Origin: Pacificibacter marinus | Lineage (GTDB): Bacteria > Pseudomonadota > Alphaproteobacteria > Rhodobacterales > Rhodobacteraceae | Direction: 5' to 3' | DNA length: 64,000 nt | NCBI RefSeq assembly: GCF_018860665.1 | Contig: NZ_JAHKPK010000040.1 | Location: forward strand, 41,675-105,674 | Shown: piece after piece, positions 15,905-25,543 of the stretch | Numbering within the stretch: the first letter of the stretch is position 1 | Layout of the letters: the number at the start of each line of letters is the position of its first letter | Notes under the pieces: model-generated | What the model was told of the DNA's origin: nothing | Databases searched by the model: none | Seen by the model: the letters and a program-made list of their open reading frames with translations, nothing else | Made by a program: the position numbers and the translations under genes

Positions 15905-18748
15905 CTATTCGCTTTCGTGCCAAAGGGGAATTGCGAAAATAAACGTGGTGCCAACACCGAGTTCACTTTCGACTTCGATCCAGCCATTTTGCAATCCCAC
16001 AAGATCCTTACAGATGGTCAATCCAAGGCCGACCCCAGCGTTCGAGCGATTTGTACCTTGAGCCGCCTGAGCAAAACGATCGAAAACAATTCCCACGCGA
16101 TCTTGCGAAATGCCTATACCTGTATCGATGACTTCAAAGACAACCATATTGTCTCGAATCCGACTGCGTACAGTGACTGTGCCTTCATCCGTAAACTTAA
16201 AGGCGTTGCCCAAAAGATTGGTCAGGATTTGTCGAAGCCTAATTTCATCAGCCCAGACATCCGCCGTTACGAGATCCAGCGGAATGCTAAGTCCTTTCTC
16301 ATCGGCCATCGCATGCATCTGATCGACTACGGATTCGACGATCTTTTTACTGTTCAGCTTGGTCGGCGTCACATCAACGGTATTCGCCTCGATCCGGGCC
16401 AGATCCAGCATATCGTCGATCAATGATTTAAGCTGCGTTCCTGCAGCCTGAATACGTCGCGTAAACTGCGCAATATTGTCTTCAAATGCGCGGAATGCCT
16501 CTTTGATTTGCACAGGATCGCCATTTGTCATGGCCGTGTTCAGCGCAGTATAACTTGGCAGCTTTTCAAGATTCGCAATAAAGCTGTTAAAGCCCAAAAC
16601 CGCAGACAAGGGCGTACGCAATTCATGGCTTATCACATTTAGGAATTGCGTTTTAGCCTCATCAGCCTGCTCAGCCTCGCGCAAAGCTGCATAGAATTTC
16701 GTCACATCCTCTGCAATGCCGATGTACCCCGTAAACTCACCAGTATCATCAAAACGCGGCTTACCGCTGATCCTAATCCAACTCAACACATCCGGACGGA
16801 AACGATGACTGTACACCACGTCACGAAACGGTTCATGCGCGCGCATTTTACAGTAAAGCACACTGCGCTCTCCGCCCAGTTCACGTTCGTCATTTGAAGA
16901 AAATCCCGTGCGTAACTTTCCGATATATTCACTAGGATCAACCCCCATTGTACGGGCAAATCCTTCCGAGACAAAAGTGATACGCATATCTGCGTCTTGT
17001 TCCCAAAACCACTCGGAACTCAAATCGCTCACGTCGTTCAAACGTGCTTCCGCTTCGTCGCGTTCACTTAACGCCGCGCGCAATTCAGTGTTGGAAGACA
17101 CGAGTTCTTGTCGATGATGTTGCAGATCCGTGATTTCCACCCTGAACATCACAAGCCCACCTTCGGATGTTCGGCGAGAGAAATATTTAAACCAACGATT
17201 GTCTGCGTAGCGGACTTCAAGGTCCGAAGTTGATCCTAAAAGCGTGTTCACAGCCTTAACTATATCGTCAACAGGCTCACCGTTCAGATGCACCTCTGCT
17301 GCGGTTTCCATGCGCCGAGTGACCATATCTCTCAACTCTCGTCCCTTGACGAGGTTATGTTTCATGCCATCAAGTTTTTCCCCCGCCATAGCATTGAACA
17401 TCACTAATTTATCATCACGGTCAAAAAGCCAAAACCCGACTGGTAGGGCGTCGATCGCATCGTTCAAGCGTTGTTCTGCAACTTTTGCCCGTTCCCGACT
17501 GGATAGAACAGCCGTCACATCGTTCAAAATTAAGACACGCCCGCCCTTTGGCGTCTCATGTTCCAACTGTTGCATCCAAGTTCCATTGCTCAGCGCGAGA
17601 ACACGGCCTGTTTCTTGGGTGGATTCACGTGTCAGTTGGTCCGAGAGCCACGCTTTTTCATTACCGATTGCATCGATGTAAAGGCCCTCTTTAAGGCCTG
17701 CCTCGAGAATAGCTTTCAACGTTGTACCATGGGAAATTGACTCTGTTTCCATGCCGTGAAGTTCAATGTATCGTTGGTTGCATAACTCAAGCTTGTCTTC
17801 GACATCGAACATCGCAAACCCAGAGGGTGCGGCACTCAACGCGGCTTGCAATTGTGTGGCAGTGCGTCTTTGGCGACGCCTAAGCGCATGAAAGTTTCTC
17901 GCAGCCAGCAAGGCAATGATAGCCCCCGCCAGCGTTATTAAAAAACTTAAACCAAGTCTTTGATAGGGCACACTGGCTGTCTCACGGGGTGACATGGCAA
18001 GCGTCCACACCGCAGACGGAAAGGGCAACTCAACCTTCGTTTTTGCAGAGGAAAACGCCTCATCGTCCCCATAAAGTATCACATCTTTATCAAATGGCGT
18101 CTTGACTTGCAGTGACACAACGTAAGTATCTGCGAAACTGTTTAGACCGATTTCCTCTAAGAACGCCTCAGCCGCAAAGACGATAGACGAAATCCCCCAA
18201 AATGCGCCTTTATTCGCTCCGGACGAGACCTCATAAATCGGCTCCCGGATAACAAACCCCGAATAGCCTTGAAGCAAATCCGTCGGCCCTTCGACAACGG
18301 TCGCCCCGGTGCGCTCTACTTCTTGCAGAACACGAAGTCGCCCAGGCACCTTAGAAAGATCGCTTCCGATAAAGACACGGTTATCATCGAGTGGGTGCAC
18401 ATGTATGATAATGGCATCTTTGACCAAAGCCATATTCACCACAGATGGGTCTTTGACCTTGATCACGCTGCTCAGATTCGAGAATTCCGCCGCTGTAATG
18501 TCAGGGGAAATGGAGGCGGCCCCAGCAAGACCGCGCGCAAACAACAATTTCTTGTTCATTGATTGCTGGATACGCGTGGCGATGACAGATTGCGCACTAT
18601 ACATCGCGAGATTCTGCTCTTCTTCTGCTCTGATATAGTTGTTATAGGTGACACCAAGGAAGATAAGTGAACACAACCCGATGATCACGGCATAAGAAAC
18701 GCGCTCGATCAACTGATCCATTGATTGGACGCGCTTTTTATTTGTCAT
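15905..18748 (-). CDS. Membrane sensor histidine kinase, CHASE and PAS domains
   Basis: Large kinase of 947 residues. A first membrane helix at about 15-37 and a second near 275-295 enclose an extracytoplasmic CHASE-type domain (residues 60-240, including VVNMALVKDAIIIHVHPLDDN and FVIREPIYE). Three PAS-like segments follow (about 310-420, 440-540, 580-690), the last with a PAC-like end (TGYIGIAEDVTKFY). Then come HisKA with VISHELRTPLSAVLGF, and an ATPase domain with TNLLGNAFKF, DTGIGIS and NAGVGLGLTICKDLV. There is no C-terminal receiver. It probably reports an external small ligand to the nearby receiver and Hpt proteins. Confidence 0.88.
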   Translation of the reverse strand: MTNKKRVQSMDQLIERVSYAVIIGLCSLIFLGVTYNNYIRAEEEQNLAMYSAQSVIATRIQQSMNKKLLFARGLAGAASISPDITAAEFSNLSSVIKVKDPSVVNMALVKDAIIIHVHPLDDNRVFIGSDLSKVPGRLRVLQEVERTGATVVEGPTDLLQGYSGFVIREPIYEVSSGANKGAFWGISSIVFAAEAFLEEIGLNSFADTYVVSLQVKTPFDKDVILYGDDEAFSSAKTKVELPFPSAVWTLAMSPRETASVPYQRLGLSFLITLAGAIIALLAARNFHALRRRQRRTATQLQAALSAAPSGFAMFDVEDKLELCNQRYIELHGMETESISHGTTLKAILEAGLKEGLYIDAIGNEKAWLSDQLTRESTQETGRVLALSNGTWMQQLEHETPKGGRVLILNDVTAVLSSRERAKVAEQRLNDAIDALPVGFWLFDRDDKLVMFNAMAGEKLDGMKHNLVKGRELRDMVTRRMETAAEVHLNGEPVDDIVKAVNTLLGSTSDLEVRYADNRWFKYFSRRTSEGGLVMFRVEITDLQHHRQELVSSNTELRAALSERDEAEARLNDVSDLSSEWFWEQDADMRITFVSEGFARTMGVDPSEYIGKLRTGFSSNDERELGGERSVLYCKMRAHEPFRDVVYSHRFRPDVLSWIRISGKPRFDDTGEFTGYIGIAEDVTKFYAALREAEQADEAKTQFLNVISHELRTPLSAVLGFNSFIANLEKLPSYTALNTAMTNGDPVQIKEAFRAFEDNIAQFTRRIQAAGTQLKSLIDDMLDLARIEANTVDVTPTKLNSKKIVESVVDQMHAMADEKGLSIPLDLVTADVWADEIRLRQILTNLLGNAFKFTDEGTVTVRSRIRDNMVVFEVIDTGIGISQDRVGIVFDRFAQAAQGTNRSNAGVGLGLTICKDLVGLQNGWIEVESELGVGTTFIFAIPLWHESE

Positions 18749-19154
18749 ACCGTTTTATCCTATTCACCACCTTCGACCATCGATCAGTTTCGAAAGCATT
18801 ATATTTTTGCGTATTCTGCATATATGGGTTTCTTCTATCGCGCGAGCGAATAACTCGCTTTATACGTGTATTACATAGCCCGTGGCTATTATTTGTTCAG
18901 CTGACGTAGGGGCGCAAATAGCCAGATTGCTCCCCCACCTCAAACAATCACATCCCACGCACGACCTCTTGACCTTAAGTAAATATTTGACAACAGTGGG
19001 TTTCATTCAGCCAGAAACCGAAACAACGCTTTGATTTTCCTGAAGTCTGCTACAGACTGGTCAAAAGATTGAGACCACTTTTCACATTTAGTCCCGAGCC
19101 GACGCCGGCCAAATGGTGGTATCATCCAACGAAGAAGAGGGCTTAGGTAAAACA
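18749..19154. other. Intergenic region between two divergent kinase genes
   Basis: About 400 bp between the CHASE kinase and the 7TM kinase. It is AT-rich near the CHASE kinase start and must hold both promoters. I see only short inverted repeats (GCGAG/CTCGC near 18842-18856; TAGCC/GGCTA near 18877-18889), not enough to assign an operator or RNA. Confidence 0.4.
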
Positions 19155-20924
19155 ATGATGTCATGTTTTGAGGGCGTCTCGGCGAACCCTGTCTTTTGGT
19201 TCGTATCTGCGATCAGTGCTATCGCTGCTTTTGTTTTACTATGGGTCATTAAGTATCAGAACTTTAAAGGAAAAGTTTTTTACGCTTTAACCTTCATTGC
19301 CATGATATGGACCTTGATCATGGTCGGGCTTGAAGTCGTATCGGATAATTTCGCCTGCCAAATGCTGTGGGCAACCATGGCGTGGCTTGGCAATGCCTTA
19401 CTACCAGTCGCTTGGTGTTTCTTTGTATTTGCTTATGTCGACAACGCGGCATGGCTCAAAACACGCGCGGCTGGTGCGACGTTGGCCGTTGTACCGATAT
19501 CAGCTTTCGCGCTTGCTGCGACGAACCAATGGCACCACCTTGTCTATACAGATGCCTCGGCCATTTCGCTCGAAAATGGCAGCATTAATTACATTCACGG
19601 ACACGGTTTTTATGTAATTATTGCATCTTTATACACCTTTGTGTTCGCGGCACTTCTCTGTCTTGCTAGGGCATTCACGCGTGCCAAACAGTCTGCATGG
19701 CCACTACTATCTGTGTTCATTGTTATCACTTTAACGCCTTTGACTGCCAATGCTGGCTATGTTGTCTTTGACCTGACCGTCTTCGGCCTTGATCCAACGG
19801 CCTTTATGTTCACGCTTGGCATACTCGCTTTCACATGGATTCTCGTTCGCAATAAAACCATGGATATGGCCTTTGTTGGCCAGTCAGGATTGGCAAATGC
19901 GATGAGCGAACCTGTCATTATGATCGATAGGAACAATAAAATATTTCGCATCAACAAGGCGGCAAAAGACAACTATTTCATTCAAAACTCTACTCATTTC
20001 GTGAATGAATTGCGCGCAAATATCGAAAATATAAACCTGCGCGAAACGCTTTCAAATTTGAACACAGGGTCACGCATCTATGAACCCCGTATTCAAGAAA
20101 TCGAAAGTCCGCTTGACCCATCAAGGGCTATTCTTGGCTGGAGCATCACATTCGTTGATGTCACAGAAAATATTGCCATACGTGGGGCGCTGGAAGAGGC
20201 ACTTCAGCGCGCCGACGAGGCCAGTCGCGCAAAAGACGAATTCATTTCCGTTGTCAGCCATGAATTGCGAACCCCCCTAACCTCTCTCATCGGAGGATTA
20301 AAACTGGCTCGTAGCGGAAAACTTGGAGAAACCACTGCATCGATTCAGTCCATGCTTGATATCGCGCATAGAAACAGCATTCGCCTCTCACGGTTGGTCG
20401 ACAACATCCTGTTGGCACAGAAAATCGACATCAATGCCTTGGTTTTGGAACACGAACCTGTCGATCTCGGACAAATCCTCAAAGAAAGCTTCAAAGAAAA
20501 CCAGATGTTTGCAGCGGAACAAGGCGTGCAATTTGCCCTAGACCAAATTGATAACGGCCCGACCATCACCGGGGATGCCTTTGCCATCCGTCAGGTGATC
20601 GACAACCTCATCTCGAACGCCATCAAGTTTTCGAATGATCACGGCACCGTCACAGGAGGGTTAACAACCTTGAACGGCCAAGCAAGACTTTCGATCACAA
20701 ACTCCGGCCAAGGCATTCCCAAAGGGATGGAAAGTCAAATCTTTGGGCGCTTTGAGCAAGTCAAAAATAGCAACCAGCATTCCACCCAAGGATCTGGACT
20801 TGGTCTGCATATTTCCAAAAAGCTGGTCAACCAGATGGCGGGCGATATATTTTATCAAAGTGAGGAAGACCAAGTCACAACGTTTTATGTTACTTTCCCA
20901 TTGACTGAGATTGAACAGATCTAG
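19155..20924 (+). CDS. Sensor histidine kinase with seven-helix membrane input domain
   Basis: Kinase of about 589 residues. The first 225 residues hold seven hydrophobic helices, the layout of the histidine-kinase 7TM input family (MLWATMAWLGNALLPVAWCFFVFAYVD; TNQWHHLVYTD). A short PAS-like segment follows (MIDRNNKIFRINKAAKDN), then HisKA with VVSHELRTPLTSLIGGLKLA, and an ATPase domain with DNLISNAIKFSND, NSGQGIP and GSGLGLHISKKLVNQM. The ATG at 19155 has TTAGG seven bases upstream; an ATG at 19113 gives 14 extra polar residues. It is divergent from the CHASE kinase gene. Ligand unknown. Confidence 0.86.
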   Translation: MMSCFEGVSANPVFWFVSAISAIAAFVLLWVIKYQNFKGKVFYALTFIAMIWTLIMVGLEVVSDNFACQMLWATMAWLGNALLPVAWCFFVFAYVDNAAWLKTRAAGATLAVVPISAFALAATNQWHHLVYTDASAISLENGSINYIHGHGFYVIIASLYTFVFAALLCLARAFTRAKQSAWPLLSVFIVITLTPLTANAGYVVFDLTVFGLDPTAFMFTLGILAFTWILVRNKTMDMAFVGQSGLANAMSEPVIMIDRNNKIFRINKAAKDNYFIQNSTHFVNELRANIENINLRETLSNLNTGSRIYEPRIQEIESPLDPSRAILGWSITFVDVTENIAIRGALEEALQRADEASRAKDEFISVVSHELRTPLTSLIGGLKLARSGKLGETTASIQSMLDIAHRNSIRLSRLVDNILLAQKIDINALVLEHEPVDLGQILKESFKENQMFAAEQGVQFALDQIDNGPTITGDAFAIRQVIDNLISNAIKFSNDHGTVTGGLTTLNGQARLSITNSGQGIPKGMESQIFGRFEQVKNSNQHSTQGSGLGLHISKKLVNQMAGDIFYQSEEDQVTTFYVTFPLTEIEQI

Positions 20925-21224
20925 AGTTCGCACTGCCCCACCATCACTGTAACAAGATCAACTAAGTGGGTCTTCGCGCAGTTTCACACCCCACTCAATG
21001 TGTGGCCTGCTGAACGATACTAAAAACTGATGCGGTTAAAGTTCGAAGTTACCCACAGATCAGACCGCTGCTCGATTGGCGCATAAGCGTTCTCCCATTA
21101 TGGTCGAGGTCATAGCAAACAAGATAACACACATGCGAGCCCTAGCCGAAAATGATGGAATACGCCACGCTGTAAAGGCTGACAAACAAATCAAAAAAGA
21201 CTTGATTTGGAAGCAGGCGATATC
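20925..21224. other. Intergenic region, nothing recognised
   Basis: Between the convergent 7TM kinase gene and the pentitol SDR gene. A short open frame here has no recognisable domain and an unconvincing composition. I see no clear terminator, RNA or repeat. Confidence 0.4.
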
Positions 21225-21953
21225 TCAAATATCGAAATTCGACGGCAAAACGATCATATCGCGAATGGTCACATTGCGTGGACGCGTGAGCATATACATC
21301 ATCGCATCTGAGACTTCGCGTGTTTCCATCAAAGCGCCCGCGTCTTTCATTTTCTGAAGACGCTCGGGTTCCCAATCGGACAGAAGCGCGGAAATGACAG
21401 GGCCCGGAGAGACCTGACCCACGCGAATACCATGCTGCATCAACTGGCGGCGCATTGTTTGCACAAAGCTGGTGATCGCCCATTTGGACGCCGAATAGAC
21501 GGGTTCCACATGGATCGCCGAATGCCCTGCGATGGAACATGTCACAACAATATCGCCCGTGCTGCGCTTGATCATATGGGGCGCAACGCTTTGCACATTT
21601 TTCATCACAGCATTCACGTTGAGGTTCATCATACGGTCGATGGTGGCGGGCGTGGTATCGACGAGATCGCCGCCGATATAGCTGCCCGCGTTGCAAAGCA
21701 GGATATCAATATGGCCGACTTTTTCGAGGATTTCGGGCACCATTGCATCACAGCTTTGCGGATCAAGAAGGTCCGTCACCTGCGCCACGGCAGTCTGGCC
21801 CAACTCGCCTGCAAGTTTCAAGACCGCAGCTGCGTCGCGATCCACCATAACGACCGTCACACCCGCATCCAGCAGATCTTTCGTAATCGACAGGCCGATC
21901 CCTGAGGCCGCCCCTGTGACAACGGCAATCTTGCCCTCCAGTTCTACACCCAT
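21225..21953 (-). CDS. rbtD: SDR oxidoreductase, ribitol 2-dehydrogenase-like
   Basis: SDR of about 242 residues resembling ribitol 2-dehydrogenase, which oxidises ribitol to D-ribulose with NAD+. Cofactor motif is TGAASGIGL, the acidic residue of VMVDRD suits NAD(H), LCNAGSYIGG is the NNAG position, and the catalytic Tyr/Lys are in YSASKWA. Resemblance to the Klebsiella enzyme is strong over VEPVYSASKWAITSFVQTMR, VGQVSPGPVISALLSDW and the terminal NVTIRDMIVLP. The ATG at 21953 has GGAG seven bases upstream; 21959 is too close to it. It is the last gene of the minus-strand pentitol cluster, after a pentulokinase that would use its product. Confidence 0.75.
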   Translation of the reverse strand: MGVELEGKIAVVTGAASGIGLSITKDLLDAGVTVVMVDRDAAAVLKLAGELGQTAVAQVTDLLDPQSCDAMVPEILEKVGHIDILLCNAGSYIGGDLVDTTPATIDRMMNLNVNAVMKNVQSVAPHMIKRSTGDIVVTCSIAGHSAIHVEPVYSASKWAITSFVQTMRRQLMQHGIRVGQVSPGPVISALLSDWEPERLQKMKDAGALMETREVSDAMMYMLTRPRNVTIRDMIVLPSNFDI

Positions 21954-22053
21954 TTTCATTCTCCAGTATTATAGCCGCAACCCCGTTGCGCCATGTGTTG
22001 AAAGTTCAGTTGCAAGCGCTCGTTTTCATACGGCCCAGCGCTCGCGGCCTTGG

Positions 22054-22779
22054 TCAGACCGAGAGAAACCCGCCATCTACAGACAGCGCCGATCCCGTCA
22101 CCATGTCCGCATCGTCCGACAGCATCAGCGCAATCGCCCGGGCGACATCCTCGGCCTGTGCAAAGCGGCCAATGGGATGTCGTGCCATCATCGGTTCGCT
22201 TTTCGCAGGATCGCTCCACGCCTCTGCCGCCAGTTCCGTCATTGTGACGGTTGGGGCTACCGCAACAACGCGGATACCGTGCGCGCCAAGTTCACGCGCC
22301 ATCACACGAGTCGCGCCTTCCAAACCGGCTTTAGAGGCTGCATAGCAAACATGATCCTGAAATCCGCGATGTCCCGCGATGGAGGTCACGTTGACGATCA
22401 CACCACCGCCGCCTGCGGCCACACGCGTACGGGCAAACTCCTGCGCACAGATCAGAGCGCTTTTCAGGTTGATACCCATGACCCGCTCGTAGCCCGCATC
22501 AGTCATGTCGAGAACGCTTTCGAGCACATTGGTTCCCGCGCAGTTGACCAACATATCGCAGGGGCCCGCCTCGGCTATCACCCGTCGCGCCTCGTCAACA
22601 TTGGACAGATCGGCAATGAGACTGCGACCACCGATTTCGGCACGCAGACTGTCGAGGTCCGACTGCGTTCTGCTTATTGCCACGACTTCAGCGCCCCGTT
22701 GCCCAAGCAATTGCGCGGTCGAACGACCGATCCCCTTGCCAGCTCCCGTAATGATGACGGATTTTCCAGAAAACTGCAT
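22054..22779 (-). CDS. SDR oxidoreductase, L-xylulose reductase (DCXR)-like
   Basis: SDR of 241 residues. It has VTGAGKGIGR, the Arg-containing SRTQSDLDSL after strand 2 that favours NADP(H), LVNCAG, and catalytic YAASKAG. The block VAPTVTMTELAAEAWSDPAKSEPMMARHPIGRFAQAEDVARAIALMLSD closely follows dicarbonyl/L-xylulose reductase, which interconverts L-xylulose and xylitol. The ATG at 22779 has GAGAGAGG upstream. It lies between the FGGY kinase and the ribitol-dehydrogenase-like gene, so a role in the same pentitol route is likely; direction of the reaction in the cell is unknown. Confidence 0.72.
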   Translation of the reverse strand: MQFSGKSVIITGAGKGIGRSTAQLLGQRGAEVVAISRTQSDLDSLRAEIGGRSLIADLSNVDEARRVIAEAGPCDMLVNCAGTNVLESVLDMTDAGYERVMGINLKSALICAQEFARTRVAAGGGGVIVNVTSIAGHRGFQDHVCYAASKAGLEGATRVMARELGAHGIRVVAVAPTVTMTELAAEAWSDPAKSEPMMARHPIGRFAQAEDVARAIALMLSDDADMVTGSALSVDGGFLSV

Positions 22780-22852
22780 TGGCCTCTCTCTCATAAATTG
22801 GTCGGGCACGTTACGGCCCAAGTTTTGGTGGCTATCGCCCAACTGTTTCCGA

Positions 22853-24484
22853 TCATGAACTGATGGTCTGTGTGGCGTTGCGAATTTCGCGCGCGGTGGC
22901 CTGAAGTTTCAAAAAGGCATCGAACCGCCTGTCGTGAAGTTGCCCGATTGAAGCGCCTGACGGTGCGAAAATATCCGCGATATGCGACATCACCGGCATG
23001 GCATCCCTGACCCCGTCAAACCGACAGGCCGCCACCGCGCCAAGAATGGCCGAGCCCAAAAGAACGGGTTCTGCACATACCGTTGCCTCAACAGGCAGTC
23101 CCGTCGCATCGGCCAGAAGTTGACGGATCAGCGGGTGCTGTCCCGCGCCGCCGCTAACCACGACGGTTTTCACATCTGCACCGTGTGCGGCCTGCGTCTC
23201 AATGATTTGGCGCAACCCGTAGCCCAAGCCACACAGGCCCGCGACGTAGAGGGCAATAAGAGACCGAATATCCGTCTCCATGCCCTGTCCCATAATCACG
23301 GCGCGGGCATGAGGGTCGGCAAAGGGCGCCCTGTTTCCCAAGAACTCGGGCACAACATGTAAATCCCCCGCCAAGGACACGGCCTTGGACGCATCATCAC
23401 AAGCGGCAAGCGCGGCATCGGCCAACCAGACGGGCAACGGCTGCCCCGCAACCTGTGCCTGTGCTTTGGCCTCACTGTATGCGGGATGTAGAGTTATCAG
23501 GTGATTTATGGCCGCCCCCGCAGCAGATTGCCCGCCTTCGCACAACCAAGCGTTGGGCACCATGGCAGAGAAATATGGCCCCCATACGCCGGGAACGAAA
23601 GCAGGATCGTGGGTTGTGGTCATGGTGCACGACGACGTGCCAAACACGTAGGCAAGACAGGTCGTCGGATCTTCGGCCCCGCCCCCCGCGCAGACGGTTC
23701 CGACACCGCCCGCATGGGCGTCGATCAGACCCGCCGCGACCGCTGTTCCAGCGATCAAACCAAGTTGCGATGCGGCCTCGTTGGTCAGGCCCGCTCCCAA
23801 GGCCGTCCCTGGCGCGACAATATCTTGGCCAATACGGACAAAGTCCTCATCGGCCAGATCACCAAGGCCGATGACACGAAAATATTGCGCGTCCCAACGG
23901 CTCTCATGGGCTAGATAGGTCCATTTGCACGTGACTGTGCATAAGGACCGCGCCGTGCTCCCCGTGGCCTTCCAACCCAGAAAATCTGTCAGATCAAAGA
24001 AATGTCCCGCCGCCTTATAGGTTTCAGGACGGTTTTCTTTCAGCCACAAAAGTTTGGGAGTTTGCATTTCGGGTGAAATTACTCCACCGACATAGGCCAG
24101 CACGTCATGTTTATGGGCGTTAATACGTTCAGCTTGCTCAATCGCGCGGTGATCCATCCAGACGATAATATCCCGTTCGGGATGAGCCGGATCGCCAACA
24201 GCGAGCGCTTGCCCGTCCGTGCCACGCACAACCATCGAACAGGTGGCATCAAAGCCAATCCCGCGGACACTTGCAGGATCAATTGCAGCATCCGCCACGG
24301 CCTTGCGCGTCGCCTGACACACCGCGTCCCAGACCTGTGCGCTCGATTGCTCTACGATGCCATTGGGCGCGCGGAACATGTCGAGGTCGTGCTTCGCCGA
24401 CATTAAGAGTGTGCCCGTTGCGTCAAAAACACCGGCCCGCGCAGACCCCGTGCCGACATCCACACCGATAAAGTGATCTGTCAT
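22853..24484 (-). CDS. FGGY-family pentulokinase, D-ribulokinase-like
   Basis: Sugar kinase of 543 residues, long for the superfamily as is usual for the five-carbon-sugar kinase branch. The N-terminal phosphate motif is GVDVGTGSARAGVFD; VWMDHRAIEQAERIN and the substrate-site Asp in GLIDAHAGGVG follow; the second FGGY-type region contains VVVSGGAGQHPLIRQLLADATGLPV. It transfers phosphate from ATP to a ketopentose, most likely D-ribulose given the adjacent ribitol-dehydrogenase-like SDR, feeding the pentose-phosphate pathway. Order in the cluster is SBP, ATPase, permease, this kinase, then two SDRs. Confidence 0.87.
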   Translation of the reverse strand: MTDHFIGVDVGTGSARAGVFDATGTLLMSAKHDLDMFRAPNGIVEQSSAQVWDAVCQATRKAVADAAIDPASVRGIGFDATCSMVVRGTDGQALAVGDPAHPERDIIVWMDHRAIEQAERINAHKHDVLAYVGGVISPEMQTPKLLWLKENRPETYKAAGHFFDLTDFLGWKATGSTARSLCTVTCKWTYLAHESRWDAQYFRVIGLGDLADEDFVRIGQDIVAPGTALGAGLTNEAASQLGLIAGTAVAAGLIDAHAGGVGTVCAGGGAEDPTTCLAYVFGTSSCTMTTTHDPAFVPGVWGPYFSAMVPNAWLCEGGQSAAGAAINHLITLHPAYSEAKAQAQVAGQPLPVWLADAALAACDDASKAVSLAGDLHVVPEFLGNRAPFADPHARAVIMGQGMETDIRSLIALYVAGLCGLGYGLRQIIETQAAHGADVKTVVVSGGAGQHPLIRQLLADATGLPVEATVCAEPVLLGSAILGAVAACRFDGVRDAMPVMSHIADIFAPSGASIGQLHDRRFDAFLKLQATAREIRNATQTISS

Positions 24485-24568
24485 CGTCTCAGTTCCTGTT
24501 CATAAGAGATAAGAAGCCCCGCGGACCCAAATGGCGGGAGGGACACTCCGGTCCGCGGACGTCAGTCA

Positions 24569-25543
24569 TCACCATTCACGGCTAATGTAGATGGCAAGAA
24601 GTATGATGAAGCCCTTGATAACGTCCTGAAGATAGGGGTTGATCCCCATCAGGTTCAGGCCATTGTTGATGATCCCCAACAAGACAGCGCCGATCAAAGT
24701 CCCGAGGATGAGGCCCCGCCCACCTGCAATCGCCGTGCCGCCAAGGACAACCATTGCAATCGCATCAAGTTCAAAGGCCACGCCCGCACCGGGTTGGCCA
24801 CTCATCAGGCGACCTGTGAGAATGATTGCAGCCATAGCTGAGGTGAAGCCAGAAAGCATAAAAACAATCAGCTTGACCCTCTTTGTATTGACGCCCGAAA
24901 GAGAGGCTGCGGTCTCGTTACCACCAATGGCATAGACATGACGCCCGAAAGATGTGCGCTGCAACAAAAGCCACGCCAAGGCATACAAAACGATCATGAT
25001 AATGATCGGGACGGGGATGCCACCGATGCGGCCGATACCGAACCACGAAATCCAGCTTGGCAGACCGCTGATCGGGTAGCCGCCCGAGTAAACGAGCCCG
25101 AAGCCGCGCGCGATGAGCATGGTCGCGAGCGTTACGATGATCGCGGGCATCTTACCCCATGCCACCAATAGGCCGTTGAATATGCCAAAAAGGATGCCGG
25201 CAACGATCATCGTAAGCAGGCCAAGCCACGCTGGCAGGCCCATATTGACCATCACACCCGCTCCGAGCGTCCCACACAGGGCCATGACCGCACCCACCGA
25301 CAGGTCAATACCACCCGTCAAAATGACGAATGTCATGCCGATCGCGAGAATACCGATAATGGACTGTTGACGCAAAACGTTAACGATATTGTCGACGCTA
25401 AAGAAATTGTCACTGGCAAAGGCCATAACGACCGACACGACAATTAAGCCAACCATCGGCAGCAATAACGGAGAGTGCTTGAGCCTATTGACCACCGACT
25501 GCGGAGCCGAAGACGAAGTTTGAGCAGGGGAGTTATGCGGCAT
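24569..25543 (-). CDS. ABC sugar/polyol transporter permease, RbsC-like
   Basis: Membrane subunit of 324 residues with about nine hydrophobic helices. It carries the BPD-transp-2 landmarks: [65 protein letters not shown] and [31 protein letters not shown]. The start overlaps the ATPase gene by 11 bases. Together with the RbsA-like ATPase and the RbsB-like binding protein it forms a carbohydrate importer, probably for a pentitol in view of the neighbouring enzymes. Confidence 0.92.
   Translation of the reverse strand: MPHNSPAQTSSSAPQSVVNRLKHSPLLLPMVGLIVVSVVMAFASDNFFSVDNIVNVLRQQSIIGILAIGMTFVILTGGIDLSVGAVMALCGTLGAGVMVNMGLPAWLGLLTMIVAGILFGIFNGLLVAWGKMPAIIVTLATMLIARGFGLVYSGGYPISGLPSWISWFGIGRIGGIPVPIIIMIVLYALAWLLLQRTSFGRHVYAIGGNETAASLSGVNTKRVKLIVFMLSGFTSAMAAIILTGRLMSGQPGAGVAFELDAIAMVVLGGTAIAGGRGLILGTLIGAVLLGIINNGLNLMGINPYLQDVIKGFIILLAIYISREW

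Noticed and set aside
21076..21357. Possible 93-residue gene on the plus strand
   Set aside because: It runs into the 3' end of the pentitol SDR gene, lacks a ribosome site and shows no domain.
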